Shown piece after piece: positions 1 through 8,658 of a stretch of 54,295 bases of DNA. The notes beneath the pieces are model-generated. The model made no database searches and was not told the DNA's origin. It worked only from the letters and a program-made list of their open reading frames with translations. The position numbers were made by a program, and so were the translations under genes. Source of the stretch: Ancylobacter dichloromethanicus (GTDB lineage: Bacteria; Pseudomonadota; Alphaproteobacteria; Rhizobiales; Xanthobacteraceae); the NCBI RefSeq assembly GCF_018390645.1, contig NZ_JAHBGC010000038.1, positions 1 to 54,295 of the forward strand. Reading direction: 5' to 3'. Position 1 is the first letter of the stretch. Each line of letters begins with the position of its first letter.

Positions 1-23
1 ACGCGCCACCGCCACGGACGACG

Positions 24-51
24 AAAAGGCCCGCCCCGCGCGGGCCTTTTT
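24..51 (+). terminator. Rho-independent terminator of a gene upstream of the window
   Basis: A perfect 10-bp stem (24-33 with 41-50) encloses a 7-nt loop and ends in a run of five T. The stem begins with A and ends with T, so it could act in both directions. It probably ends a gene lying to the left of the window, because the extensin-like gene starts about 55 bp further on. Confidence 0.85.
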
Positions 52-106
52 GCGGTGCGGGACCAGGCTTAACCCGCTGTCAACCAAGTGCCGCTAGCGT
101 CTGCCC

Positions 107-1423
107 ATGACGCGCGGCGTATCCTGGTTTCTCGTAGCCCCGCTCGTCCTTCTGGGGCTCTCCGGTTGCAAGTTCGGGCTGTACGAACAGCGCGAACCCT
201 GGCGCTCGGAAGCTGAGGAACGGTGCCTGGCGGAGGGCCGCGTGAAGCCCTCCGCCTTCATCGTCCCGGACCGGGCGATCAACGGCGCCGGCACCTGCGG
301 CATGGACCATGCCTTCCGCATCACGGCTTTTTCCGAGGGATCTGTTGAGGTTGCGCCGCGCGCGACGCTGGCCTGCCCGATGACCTCGGCCGTCGACCAG
401 TGGATGACGCAGGACGTTCAGCCTGCCGCCATGGCCTGGTTCGGCCAGCCGGTGGTGAAGGTGAAACAGATGTCGTCCTATTCCTGCCGGCGGATGAACG
501 GCGCGGCGACCGGCAAGATTTCCGAGCACGCCTTCGGCAACGGCCTCGATATCGGCGGCTTCGTGCTGGCCGACGGGCGCGAGATTTCGGTGAAGAAGGA
601 CTGGAAGGGCAGCGCTGACGCGCGCGGATTCCTGCGCACCGTGCAGGCCGACGCCTGCGAGCGCTTCACCGTGGTACTGGCGCCGGGCTCCAACGTCTAC
701 CACTACGATCATATCCATATCGACCTGATGCGCCGAACCTCCGGCAGCACCACCTGCAAGCCCTTGGCGCAGCGACCGATTCCGCCGCGGCTGCCGGTGT
801 TCAAGGCGCCGCCCTACAAAGCCCCGCCCTTGCGTGCGCCGTGGCCGGCCGGGCCGATGTCGTCGGCGCCGGAAACCGAGCCGGCTGGCGACGCGCAGGA
901 AGGCTATGACGGCGATTACAGCGCCGCGCCCCTCGCCCCGGCACGCCCGGGCCCGATGGAGGCGCGCCGGGCGCCGGCGGTCGACCCTTATGCCAATGGC
1001 GGCTATGTGCAGGATCCCCCGCCGCCCATTCCTGCCTCGACAAGGGCGACCGTGGGTGCGCCGATGGTGCTGACGCCGCCACCATCGGCCGATCCGTACG
1101 CCAATGGCGGCTACGCGCCAGATCCTTACCCGGCCGCGCCCGCGCAGGGTTACCCCACCCAAGGCTATCCGGCGCAAAGCTACCCGGTACAGGGCTATCC
1201 GGCTTCGGCCTATCCTGCGCCCGCGCCGGTCGCCCCCGCGCCGCGCGAGCCGGCGCAGACGCGCCCGCCCGGGCTTCTCCCGCCCGGCAGCATTCCGCTG
1301 GCGAAATGGCTGGGGCTCGACACCACGCCGACGGGGTCGACCGGCAATGTGCGCTCCTTCACCGCCGAGCGCGAATTCGCCAGCCCGATTCCCGGCCCGG
1401 AGGCGGAGGCCGGCGCGGACTGA
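107..1423 (+). CDS. Extensin-like family lipoprotein with Pro/Gly/Tyr-rich tail
   Basis: The first 20 residues are a lipoprotein signal ending in the lipobox LSGC, so Cys21 would be lipidated and the protein anchored in the envelope. Residues about 35-225 match the extensin-like C-terminal domain common in Rhizobiales. Conserved-looking pieces are EHAFGNGLDIGGF near residue 140 and YHYDHIHIDL near residue 200, a His/Asp pattern resembling D,D-peptidase-like zinc proteins. The last 200 residues are low-complexity: two DPYANGGY blocks followed by a ladder of GYP/SYP/AYP units. The start follows the terminator directly and places the signal peptide at the N-terminus. Function is not established; a role in peptidoglycan or surface structure is inferred. 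It is convergent with the DapB-family gene. Confidence 0.85.
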   Translation: MTRGVSWFLVAPLVLLGLSGCKFGLYEQREPWRSEAEERCLAEGRVKPSAFIVPDRAINGAGTCGMDHAFRITAFSEGSVEVAPRATLACPMTSAVDQWMTQDVQPAAMAWFGQPVVKVKQMSSYSCRRMNGAATGKISEHAFGNGLDIGGFVLADGREISVKKDWKGSADARGFLRTVQADACERFTVVLAPGSNVYHYDHIHIDLMRRTSGSTTCKPLAQRPIPPRLPVFKAPPYKAPPLRAPWPAGPMSSAPETEPAGDAQEGYDGDYSAAPLAPARPGPMEARRAPAVDPYANGGYVQDPPPPIPASTRATVGAPMVLTPPPSADPYANGGYAPDPYPAAPAQGYPTQGYPAQSYPVQGYPASAYPAPAPVAPAPREPAQTRPPGLLPPGSIPLAKWLGLDTTPTGSTGNVRSFTAEREFASPIPGPEAEAGAD

Positions 1424-1436
1424 AGCCGGCCCGAGG

Positions 1437-2246
1437 TCAGTCGAGCAGCGTGTCGAGGCCGCGCTTCACCCCGACCCAGCCCCGCACCTTGCGGGCGGCG
1501 AGAAGCGTGCCGGCGACATAGGGCGCGGCCGAGGAACCAGCATCGTGGCGGATCGTCAAACGCTCGTCCGGCGCGCCGAAGATCGCCTCCACCCCGAGCA
1601 CGAAGGAGGGCAGCCGCAGCGCGTGCACCCGCACCTCGCGCGCGCCCTCGCCGAAAGCGCCGCCGCGGGTTTGCGGCACGCCGACCACCTCGGAGACGGG
1701 GCGCGAGGTGGCGGGCTGGCGGATGCCGCTGAGCGCTTCGGCCAGCTCGCGCCCGGTGCCGGAAGGGGCGTCCGGCTTGCCGGCGGAGGCGTAGTCGATG
1801 AGTTCGACATCGGCGACATATTTCGCCGCCTCCAGCGTGAAGCGCTTGAGTAGGGTCGCGGTGATCGAGAAATTGCCGGCGGCGAGCAGCCCGGCCTCGT
1901 GTGCCCGCGCCACCTCGTCGAGTTCGGCATAGTCGGCGGCGCCGAGGCCCGAGGTGCCGATGACGACACCGAGCCCCGCCTCCAGCGCCGCGCGGGCATT
2001 GGCCTTCACCACGCCGGGCTTGGTGTAGTCGATCAGCACGTCCGCCGGGACGGAAAGGGCCTCCGCCACGCTGGCGAAGACCGGAACGCCGCTGGCCGCG
2101 CCGCCAAGCGCGGTGCCGAGATCGGCGCCGGCCTGGGAGCGGGCGATGCCGGCGACCAGTTCGAGGTCGGGCGCGGCGGCGATGGCGGGCGCGAGGGCGC
2201 GCCCGACCCAGCCGGTGGCGCCGGCGAGGATGATGCGGATCGCCAT
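1437..2246 (-). CDS. dapB: DapB-family 4-hydroxy-tetrahydrodipicolinate reductase, divergent clade
   Basis: The protein is 269 aa, the usual DapB length. It has an N-terminal dinucleotide-binding GATGWVG motif, the VLIDYTKP and VVIGTSGL segments, NFS, and the diaminopimelate/lysine-family signature KPDAPSGTG. The canonical reaction is NAD(P)H-dependent reduction in lysine and meso-DAP synthesis. The start is set by the MAIRIILAGATG core and a clear GAAGGAG ribosome site. One thing is odd: E. coli DapB has HHRHK before DAPSGT, with catalytic His and Lys, and here this reads ASAGK, so the Lys is kept and the His is gone. The C-terminal half (LRLPSFVLGVEAIFG, then ERLTIRHDAGSS) also differs from E. 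coli. It may be a lineage-specific DapB or a paralogue with another substrate. Confidence 0.75.
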   Translation of the reverse strand: MAIRIILAGATGWVGRALAPAIAAAPDLELVAGIARSQAGADLGTALGGAASGVPVFASVAEALSVPADVLIDYTKPGVVKANARAALEAGLGVVIGTSGLGAADYAELDEVARAHEAGLLAAGNFSITATLLKRFTLEAAKYVADVELIDYASAGKPDAPSGTGRELAEALSGIRQPATSRPVSEVVGVPQTRGGAFGEGAREVRVHALRLPSFVLGVEAIFGAPDERLTIRHDAGSSAAPYVAGTLLAARKVRGWVGVKRGLDTLLD

Positions 2247-2325
2247 GGCGGGGCTCCTTCTGCTGGCAGGAGGCGCAGCAGTAGCAAGCCCGGCGCCCGG
2301 CGCCAATGGCGCGCGGGAAGAGGGT

Positions 2326-2704
<379 letters not shown>

Positions 2705-2711
2705 GGACCAG

Positions 2712-2740
2712 CACATGCGGGAGCGCAGCGTCCGCGTCAA
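2712..2740 (-). promoter_or_regulatory. Probable sigma-70 promoter of rnpB
   Basis: On the minus strand, CTTGACG gives a -35 hexamer TTGACG (2735-2740). Exactly 17 nt later comes CATGTG (2712-2717) as a poor -10, and the P1 helix begins 7 nt beyond that. Spacing and the distance to the RNA 5' end are as expected for a stable-RNA promoter; the -10 is weak by sequence. Confidence 0.6.
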
Positions 2741-2833
2741 GTGCGCCGGTGCGAAGGGGACCGGGGGCGCCGGCGGCGTGGGCCACGCACAACTCATTCG
2801 CCCCCGCCACCGGCGCGCGCCAGCCATGCCGGA

Positions 2834-3352
2834 TCAGTTCGAGGCCATGATGGTGCGGGCCTTGCTGCAATAGCTGCGCGCCGTCGAGGACATGCGCTTG
2901 GCGCCATGCCCGCCCTGGTAGCGCATCACGGTGCCGCAGGTGTCACCGCCAGCGAGGCGATAGGCCCCGGCGAGGTAGCGCATGCCCCATGCGATATTGG
3001 TCGCGGGCTCGTAGAGCTTGGCGCGCGAGCCCTTGTAGCCCATGCCGCGCGCGGTCTGGTGCTTGATCTGCATGAGCCCGACCTCGCCGGCGCGGCCGGT
3101 GGTCTGGATCTTCCAGTTGCTCTCGATCCGGACCACAGCGCGGGCGAGGGCGATGGGGATACCGTGGGCGCGCGCCTCCCGGTCTACCAGGGCGACCAGG
3201 TTATTCTTGCCGGAAGCAGCGGTAATCCCAGAAGACTTATGGATGAGTGGGGAAGCGCGATCGGAGACCGATTTGGCACTGGCGATGTTCGAGGTGGGAA
3301 CAATGAAGAGAGCGGCGCCGAGGGAAGCACAGAGCAGTCGGGAGACGTTCAT
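2834..3352 (-). CDS. Small periplasmic lytic transglycosylase (SLT domain)
   Basis: The protein is 172 aa with a signal peptide (hydrophobic stretch followed by ASA near residue 26). It then has a single Slt/LysM-type lysozyme-like domain: ARAVVRIESNW carries the catalytic Glu of the ES motif, and GLMQIK and NIAWGMRYLAGAY are the other family hallmarks. Lytic transglycosylases cleave the MurNAc-GlcNAc bond to leave 1,6-anhydroMurNAc ends. This is a minimal, single-domain member, so it could serve local wall opening for an envelope machine as easily as general turnover. The ribosome site is weak. The 240-bp upstream gap has an AT-rich patch and a direct repeat near the start codon. Confidence 0.88.
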   Translation of the reverse strand: MNVSRLLCASLGAALFIVPTSNIASAKSVSDRASPLIHKSSGITAASGKNNLVALVDREARAHGIPIALARAVVRIESNWKIQTTGRAGEVGLMQIKHQTARGMGYKGSRAKLYEPATNIAWGMRYLAGAYRLAGGDTCGTVMRYQGGHGAKRMSSTARSYCSKARTIMASN

Positions 3353-3592
3353 TACGCGACGATGGCCTTTTCATCCGGTGACGATGGCCGGGAAAAGCCA
3401 ATTTAAATCTGTTTCGAATGTGACGCTATGCCTGCGGGAATAGCCGCAATCGGGACGTGCCCGCGCCCTAACCCGGCGGCTTCGCGGCCGAATGTGGTGC
3501 AATCGCAGCGTTCAGGAACATAAGTTGCGCGTCGCGCGGGGCCTGCGCAGCATCCTGTCGGTGATTGCCGATAATATGCGCGTGGCGTTATT

Positions 3593-4399
3593 TCAGGCGG
3601 GGTTGTCGTCCCGCCGCCGGTCCGTGCCGGGCTCCGGGCGGGAAGCGCAGAGGGCGTAGAGGGTCGCCAGCGTCGAGACGTCGGCGATGCCGTCGATCCG
3701 GGCGCGGCGGAAATGGCGCTGGAAGGCCCGCACCACCACCTCGGTGGTCTCGCAATAGGTGCCGCTCACCGGCACGCCATAGCCATAGAGCGCCAGCATC
3801 GCCTGCAGCGCCTCGATCGGCTGGCCGTGCTCGCCACGCATGAAGAAGCGCCCGTCGCTCGGCGGCGCCTCCTCGACCAGATGACCGACGCCGAAACGGT
3901 GCAGCACGTCCCAGGGAAACTTTTCGCCGGGATCATTCTTGCGAGAGGGGGCGACGTCGGAATGGGCGAGCACCCGGTCAGGCGGGATGCGGTGGCGCGA
4001 CAGGATGTCCTTGGCCAGCGCCGTGACCGCTTCGATCTGGATGGCCGGAAACGGTGGATAGCCGAAATCATGACCGGGATTGGCGATCTCGATGCCGATC
4101 GACAGGGAATTGATATCGCTGGCGCCTGCCCAGAAGCCGGCCCCCGCATGCCAGGCGCGGCGCGCCTCCGGTACCAGCTGGAGGATGCGCCCGTCTTCCA
4201 GCACCACATAATGCGCCGAGACCTGGCGCTCCGGCGCGCGCAGCCAGGCGAGCGCTTCCGTGGTCGATTCCATGCCGGTGTAGTGCAGCAGCAGCATGTC
4301 CGGGCGGTCGACGCCGATCCGCGCGCCGTGGTTCGGCGAGGGGAGGACGGCCGCGACCAGCGGCGAGTCAGGCGGGAAAGCGTCGGGCGTGTGGGTCAT
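3593..4399 (-). CDS. amiD: N-acetylmuramoyl-L-alanine amidase, AmiD/AmpD-type with peptidoglycan-binding domain
   Basis: The Amidase_2 domain covers roughly residues 15-165: LLLHYTG (His39) near the start, then AHSDVAP (about His148) and KNDPGEKFPW (about Asp157) supply the zinc ligands. A peptidoglycan_binding_1 domain follows at about 185-255. The enzyme cuts the bond between MurNAc and L-Ala. No clear signal peptide is visible, so whether it is cytosolic (AmpD-like recycling) or exported by another route is open. I chose the ATG at 4399; a GTG two codons upstream is an alternative. The gene diverges from mraZ. Confidence 0.88.
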   Translation of the reverse strand: MTHTPDAFPPDSPLVAAVLPSPNHGARIGVDRPDMLLLHYTGMESTTEALAWLRAPERQVSAHYVVLEDGRILQLVPEARRAWHAGAGFWAGASDINSLSIGIEIANPGHDFGYPPFPAIQIEAVTALAKDILSRHRIPPDRVLAHSDVAPSRKNDPGEKFPWDVLHRFGVGHLVEEAPPSDGRFFMRGEHGQPIEALQAMLALYGYGVPVSGTYCETTEVVVRAFQRHFRRARIDGIADVSTLATLYALCASRPEPGTDRRRDDNPA

Positions 4400-4536
4400 G
4401 GCCACGAGCTAAGCCCGGCGCGAGGCCGATTCAACAGATTCTTAAGGTTCATGGGGCGTTAATCGCCCATCGCCGACCGCGGCGGAATCAGCCTTGCGAA
4501 ACGTCCGCGGGGCGTGGATTCGCAACGGTCATTCCA

Positions 4537-4565
4537 TTGACGCCCATTGTGTCCCATGGTATCCC
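4537..4565 (+). promoter_or_regulatory. Candidate mraZ/dcw promoter
   Basis: TTGACG (4537-4542) is a good -35. A -10 candidate TATCCC (4560-4565) lies 17 nt downstream but matches the consensus only in its first three bases. The element sits about 140 bp before the mraZ start and overlaps the CCCA repeat array, as expected if MraZ represses by blocking RNA polymerase. The rest of 4400-4703 holds only the operator, a GGCGCC inverted repeat near 4604-4620 and the mraZ leader; I see no gene in it. Confidence 0.45.
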
Positions 4566-4576
4566 AGATCATCCCG
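4543..4576 (+). promoter_or_regulatory. MraZ operator: four CCCA/G repeats on a 10-bp period
   Basis: CCCA occurs at 4543, 4553 and 4563, and CCCG at 4573, each exactly 10 bp apart. On the other strand this is a TGGGN array with 5-nt spacers, the arrangement described for MraZ binding upstream of mraZ in E. coli. The array follows the -35 candidate and lies upstream of mraZ, so autoregulation of the cluster is the natural reading. Confidence 0.75.
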
Positions 4577-4703
4577 TTGCAGTACCGCGTAAGCAATGCC
4601 GATGGCGCCTTTCCGGCGCCTGTCGACGGGCGTTGCCTGTGCGGTGCGGGGCCCGTGAGGGCACGCGCAGGGATGTGTGTTTGCGTAGGAGCGTACCGGG
4701 CCG

Positions 4704-5183
4704 ATGGAACGTTTCGTATCGACCTACCCGATGCGGCTCGATTCCAAGGGCCGGATGTCGATCCCGGCGCCGTACCGCGCACTTCTGGCACGGGACGGGC
4801 TGGAGCATCTGTACTGCCATCCGGCGCTCGATCTGCCCGCCCTGCAGGCGGGGGGCGCGCGGCTGATGGCTGGGATCGACACCCTGATCGCACGCTATCC
4901 GCCCTATTCGGAAGCGCGCGAGGAACTGGCGGGCGCGCTCTATGGGGCGATCGAGATGGTGAAACTCGATCCGGAGGGCCGCGTGATGCTGGGCGAAGCG
5001 CTGAAGGTCCATGCGCAGATCAAGGACGAGGCCGTGCTCGTCGGCCTCGGGGATCATTTTCGGATCTGGGAGCCCGGTCGCTTCCGGGCGCATCTGGCGG
5101 AGGCCACCGCGAAAGTGCGCGCGTTGAAGCAGGAGATCGGCTCCCAGGGGGCGACGCGGGATTCCCGCGCCGACGGGGCATGA
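4704..5183 (+). CDS. mraZ: Transcriptional regulator MraZ
   Basis: The 159-aa protein begins [21 protein letters not shown]. It carries two SpoVT/AbrB-like swapped-hairpin half-domains, around residues 5-50 and 80-125, each with the DxxGR-type signature ([19 protein letters not shown]). MraZ forms ring oligomers that bind tandem repeats upstream of its own gene and tune the dcw cluster. AGGAG lies 12 nt before the ATG. The stop codon overlaps the rsmH start (ATGA), so the two are translationally coupled. Confidence 0.96.
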   Translation: MERFVSTYPMRLDSKGRMSIPAPYRALLARDGLEHLYCHPALDLPALQAGGARLMAGIDTLIARYPPYSEAREELAGALYGAIEMVKLDPEGRVMLGEALKVHAQIKDEAVLVGLGDHFRIWEPGRFRAHLAEATAKVRALKQEIGSQGATRDSRADGA

Positions 5184-6217
5184 TGGCGGGTCGCGGCGGT
5201 TCGGAGACGGACGCTGCCGGCGGACCGGCCCGCCATCTGCCTGTCCTGTTGACGGAAGTCCTTGAATATCTCGCCCCGAAGGAAGGCGGCGTCTATGTCG
5301 ACGGCACCTTCGGCGCCGGCGGCTATACGCGCGCCATTCTCGACGCCGCGGCGTGCCGGGTGATCGCCATCGACCGCGATCCCAACGCTATCCGCGAAGG
5401 GCAGGCGCTGGTCGACGCGAGCGGCGGCCGGCTGACGCTGGTGCAGGAACGCTTCAGCGCCCTCGACGAGGTGGCGCTGGCGGCCGGCGTGCCCCTGGTC
5501 GACGGCGTTGTGCTCGACATCGGCGTCTCCTCGATGCAGATCGACGAGGGCGAGCGCGGCTTCTCCTTTCGCCGCGACGGGCCGCTCGACATGCGCATGT
5601 CACAGGACGGGCCGTCCGCCGCCGACCTGGTGGCGAAGCTCTCCGACACCGAGCTGGCCAATCTCATTTACCGCTTTGGCGAGGAACGGCATTCCCGCGC
5701 GGTGGCGAAGGCCATCCTTGCCGCGCGGGCCGAGGCGCCGATCGAGCGCACGCTGCAGCTTGCCGACATCGTCGCCAAGGTGGTGTGGGCCAAGCCGCAC
5801 GAGCCGCACCCGGCGACCCGCACCTTCCAGGCGCTACGCATCGCGGTGAATGACGAATTGGGTGAGCTCGCCCGCGCCCTCGCCGCCGCCGAGCGCATCC
5901 TGAAGCCCGGCGGTCGGCTGGTGGTGGTGACCTTTCATTCGCTGGAAGACCGCATCGTCAAGAATTTCCTCGCCAACCGCGCCAAGGTCGCCTCCGGCTC
6001 GCGCCATCTGCCGGCGGTGGCGGGCGCGGCGCCGAGCTTCACGCTGGTGGCGCGCGGCGCGGTCGAGCCCGGCGAGGAGGAGCGCGCGGTCAATCCCCGC
6101 GCTCGCTCCGCCAAGCTGCGCGCCGCCGCCCGCACCCCGGCGCCGGCGCATCCCTATGGCGACCTCAGCTCGCTGCTGCCGCCTTTGCCCGTCCTTGACG
6201 CCCACCGCCGCCGCTGA
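5180..6217 (+). CDS. rsmH: 16S rRNA (cytosine(1402)-N(4))-methyltransferase RsmH
   Basis: The 345-aa protein has the SAM-binding segment [16 protein letters not shown], the acidic [11 protein letters not shown] strand, the inserted helical domain, and the C-terminal motif [14 protein letters not shown]. It N4-methylates C1402 of 16S rRNA at the P site. The start ATG at 5180 overlaps the mraZ stop; a second ATG follows at once (5183). An open frame extends far upstream, but it overlaps mraZ and lacks family homology, so it is not part of the gene. Confidence 0.96.
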   Translation: MMAGRGGSETDAAGGPARHLPVLLTEVLEYLAPKEGGVYVDGTFGAGGYTRAILDAAACRVIAIDRDPNAIREGQALVDASGGRLTLVQERFSALDEVALAAGVPLVDGVVLDIGVSSMQIDEGERGFSFRRDGPLDMRMSQDGPSAADLVAKLSDTELANLIYRFGEERHSRAVAKAILAARAEAPIERTLQLADIVAKVVWAKPHEPHPATRTFQALRIAVNDELGELARALAAAERILKPGGRLVVVTFHSLEDRIVKNFLANRAKVASGSRHLPAVAGAAPSFTLVARGAVEPGEEERAVNPRARSAKLRAAARTPAPAHPYGDLSSLLPPLPVLDAHRRR

Positions 6218-6226
6218 GGTCGAGAC

Positions 6227-6817
6227 ATGTTCCGCGTACTCAATGCCGTCTCGGTCATCGCGCTGCTCGCCGCCGCCGGCACCGTCTATCACGTCAAATA
6301 TTCCTCGGCGTTCGAGGCGCAGGAGATCGCCAAGCTGCGGACCGAAATCCGGACCGAGCGCGACCGCATCGCCATCCTGCATGCCGAATGGGCCCGCCGC
6401 ACCGCGCCGGACCGCGTCCAGGCGCTGGCGGAGAAGCATCTCGACATGCAGCCGCTCGATGTCGACCACATGGACCGCCTCGCCAGCCTGCCGGCCAAGC
6501 CGGCGGCCGGCGGCGACGCGCTCGGGGGCATGATCGAGGCGCTGGTCGACGGCCCCTCGCTGTCCCCGCCGCCGCATGAGGTGGCACCCAAGCCTTCCAA
6601 GCCCGCGCGCAGCACGCCGGCGGCCCGTCTTCCCGACGACGCCCCGCTGCCCGAGGAGCCCTTCTCCGCCGAGCCGCTGCCGCTCTCGGCCATGCCGTCG
6701 GCCGGCACGATGGGCGCGCCGCGCCGCAGCCTGGCCGGACCGCAGGGCGTGCTCGGCATGCCGCTTGATCCCGTCGCGGGCGTTCCAATGCTCCCGCCCG
6801 GCGATGTCGGCCAGTGA
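6227..6817 (+). CDS. ftsL: Cell division protein FtsL
   Basis: A short cytoplasmic end and one transmembrane helix (about residues 5-22) are followed by a coiled coil (about 28-60, LRTEIRTERDRIAILHAEW). The FtsL-like segment LAEKHLDMQPLDVDHM comes next, then a Pro/Ala-rich tail to residue 196. FtsL joins the FtsQLB subcomplex and stimulates FtsWI. At 196 aa it is longer than the roughly 120 aa of E. coli; the extra length is the low-complexity tail, usual in this order. Identity rests on topology and position between rsmH and ftsI. Confidence 0.9.
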   Translation: MFRVLNAVSVIALLAAAGTVYHVKYSSAFEAQEIAKLRTEIRTERDRIAILHAEWARRTAPDRVQALAEKHLDMQPLDVDHMDRLASLPAKPAAGGDALGGMIEALVDGPSLSPPPHEVAPKPSKPARSTPAARLPDDAPLPEEPFSAEPLPLSAMPSAGTMGAPRRSLAGPQGVLGMPLDPVAGVPMLPPGDVGQ

Positions 6818-6834
6818 ATCCCGGAGGTCGCACC

Positions 6835-8619
6835 ATGAATATCTCTTCCGGCACCTTCGTCTTCCGCCTCGGCCGAGGACTGCTGCGCCTGCCGCTGTGG
6901 CTGCCGCGCGGCGTCCTTGCCATCGTTCGCGCCGCCTTCGGCCGGGGCCGCCCGGAAGCGCACGAAGTGGCGCGGGCGCGCATCGTGCTGTGCATGATGG
7001 TCTTTGCCGGCGTCTATCTCGCCATCGCCGGGCGCCTTGCCATCCTCGCCTCGGCGCCCGAAGGAGCGGTAGCGCGCCGCGTCACCGCCACCGACGCCGT
7101 CGCATCGGCGCGGCCGGACATTCTCGACCGCAACGGGCTGGTGCTGGCCACCGACGTGAAGTCCGCCTCACTCTATGGCGAGCCGCGCCGGCTGATCGAC
7201 GTCGACGAGGCGGTCGAGGCGCTCACCGCCGTGCTGCCCGACCTCGATGCCAACGAACTGCGCCAGCGGCTCTCCACCGACCGCGGCTTCGTCTGGCTGC
7301 GGCGCGACATCACCCCGCAGCAGCAGCGCGAGATTCACAATCTCGGCCTGCCCGGCATCGGCTTCATGACCGAGAACCGCCGTGTCTATCCCGGAGGCAC
7401 GCTCGGCGCGCATGTGCTGGGTTCGACCAATATCGACAATCAGGGCATTGCCGGCATCGAGAAATGGGTCGACACGCGCGGGCTCGCCGACCTGCACCTG
7501 GCCGGCTTCGCTTCCGACCGCCAGCAGGAACCGGTGGAACTGGCACTCGACCTGCGTGTCCAGCACGTGCTGCGCGACGAACTGTTCAACGCCAAGGAGA
7601 AGTTCAAGGCGATCGCCGCCGCCGGCACGGTGGTCGACGTGCGCACCGGCGAGATCGTCGCCATGGCCTCGCTGCCGGATTTCGACGCCAACGACCCGGC
7701 CCGTTCGCTGGACCCGAAGAACCTCAACCGCCTGACCACCGGCGTGTTCGAGATGGGCTCGACCTTCAAGGCGCTGACCTTCGCCATGGCGCTGGACAGC
7801 GGTCGCTACAACATCAACTCGATGCTCGATGCGCGCGGGGCGCTCAACTTCGGCCGTTTCAAGATTCGCGACTACCATGCCGAGAACCGGATGCTGACGC
7901 TGCCGGAGGTGTTCCTGTTCTCGTCCAATATCGGCACCGCGAAGATGGCACTGTCGCTGGGCGTCGAGGCGCACAAGGCGTTCCTCGCCAAGGCCGGGCA
8001 GCTCGACCGGCTGCGCACCGAACTGCCCGAGAGCGCGATGCCGATCGTGCCCAAGCGCTGGGGCGAGGTGAACACCGCCACCATCGCCTTCGGCCACGGC
8101 CTCGCCGTCGCGCCGCTGCAGGCGGTGATGGCGGTGAACGCGCTGGTCAATGGCGGCTACCTCATTCCCCCCACCTTCCTCAAGCGCACGCCGGAGGCGG
8201 CGATGGCGGTCGCCACGCCGATCATCAAGCCGGAAACCAGCGCCAAGATCCGCTATCTGCTGCGCCTCAATGCGGAGAAGGGATCGGCCAAGAAGGTCAA
8301 CGTTCCCGGCTTCTATGCCGGCGGCAAGACCGGCACGGCGGAGAAGGTCATCAACGGGCGCTATTCCAAGCACCGGTTGCTTACGACCTTCACGGGCATC
8401 TTCCCGATGGACAATCCGCGATACCTTGTGCTGGTGATGCTGGACGAGCCGCAGGCGGTCGAGGGCACCTATGGTTATGCCACTGCCGGCTGGAACGCCG
8501 CGCCGACGACAGGCAAGATCATCTCCCGCATCGGGCCGATGCTCGGCATCATGCCGCGCACCGATGTGCCGCCGGCCGAAAGCCTGCTCGCCAACACCAC
8601 GCTGGCGCGGGCACAGTGA
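6835..8619 (+). CDS. ftsI: Peptidoglycan D,D-transpeptidase FtsI (PBP3)
   Basis: The protein is 594 aa. It has an N-terminal membrane anchor (about residues 45-65), a class B PBP dimerisation domain starting at RPDILDRNG, and the transpeptidase domain with all three motifs: GSTFK (active Ser near 308), SSN (near 362) and GGKTGTAEK (near 497). It crosslinks septal peptidoglycan together with FtsW. The ATG at 6835 has GGAGG 7 nt upstream and is preferred to a GTG at 6814 that overlaps the ftsL stop. Confidence 0.96.
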   Translation: MNISSGTFVFRLGRGLLRLPLWLPRGVLAIVRAAFGRGRPEAHEVARARIVLCMMVFAGVYLAIAGRLAILASAPEGAVARRVTATDAVASARPDILDRNGLVLATDVKSASLYGEPRRLIDVDEAVEALTAVLPDLDANELRQRLSTDRGFVWLRRDITPQQQREIHNLGLPGIGFMTENRRVYPGGTLGAHVLGSTNIDNQGIAGIEKWVDTRGLADLHLAGFASDRQQEPVELALDLRVQHVLRDELFNAKEKFKAIAAAGTVVDVRTGEIVAMASLPDFDANDPARSLDPKNLNRLTTGVFEMGSTFKALTFAMALDSGRYNINSMLDARGALNFGRFKIRDYHAENRMLTLPEVFLFSSNIGTAKMALSLGVEAHKAFLAKAGQLDRLRTELPESAMPIVPKRWGEVNTATIAFGHGLAVAPLQAVMAVNALVNGGYLIPPTFLKRTPEAAMAVATPIIKPETSAKIRYLLRLNAEKGSAKKVNVPGFYAGGKTGTAEKVINGRYSKHRLLTTFTGIFPMDNPRYLVLVMLDEPQAVEGTYGYATAGWNAAPTTGKIISRIGPMLGIMPRTDVPPAESLLANTTLARAQ

Positions 8620-8658
8620 CGTGAGAAGGCGCCGGTTGCGGCGCGCAGGACGACGCCA

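Noticed and set aside
4547..5179. N-terminal extension of RsmH by 211 residues
   Set aside because: It overlaps mraZ in another frame and has no homology; the ATGA overlap start is standard for mraZ-rsmH.
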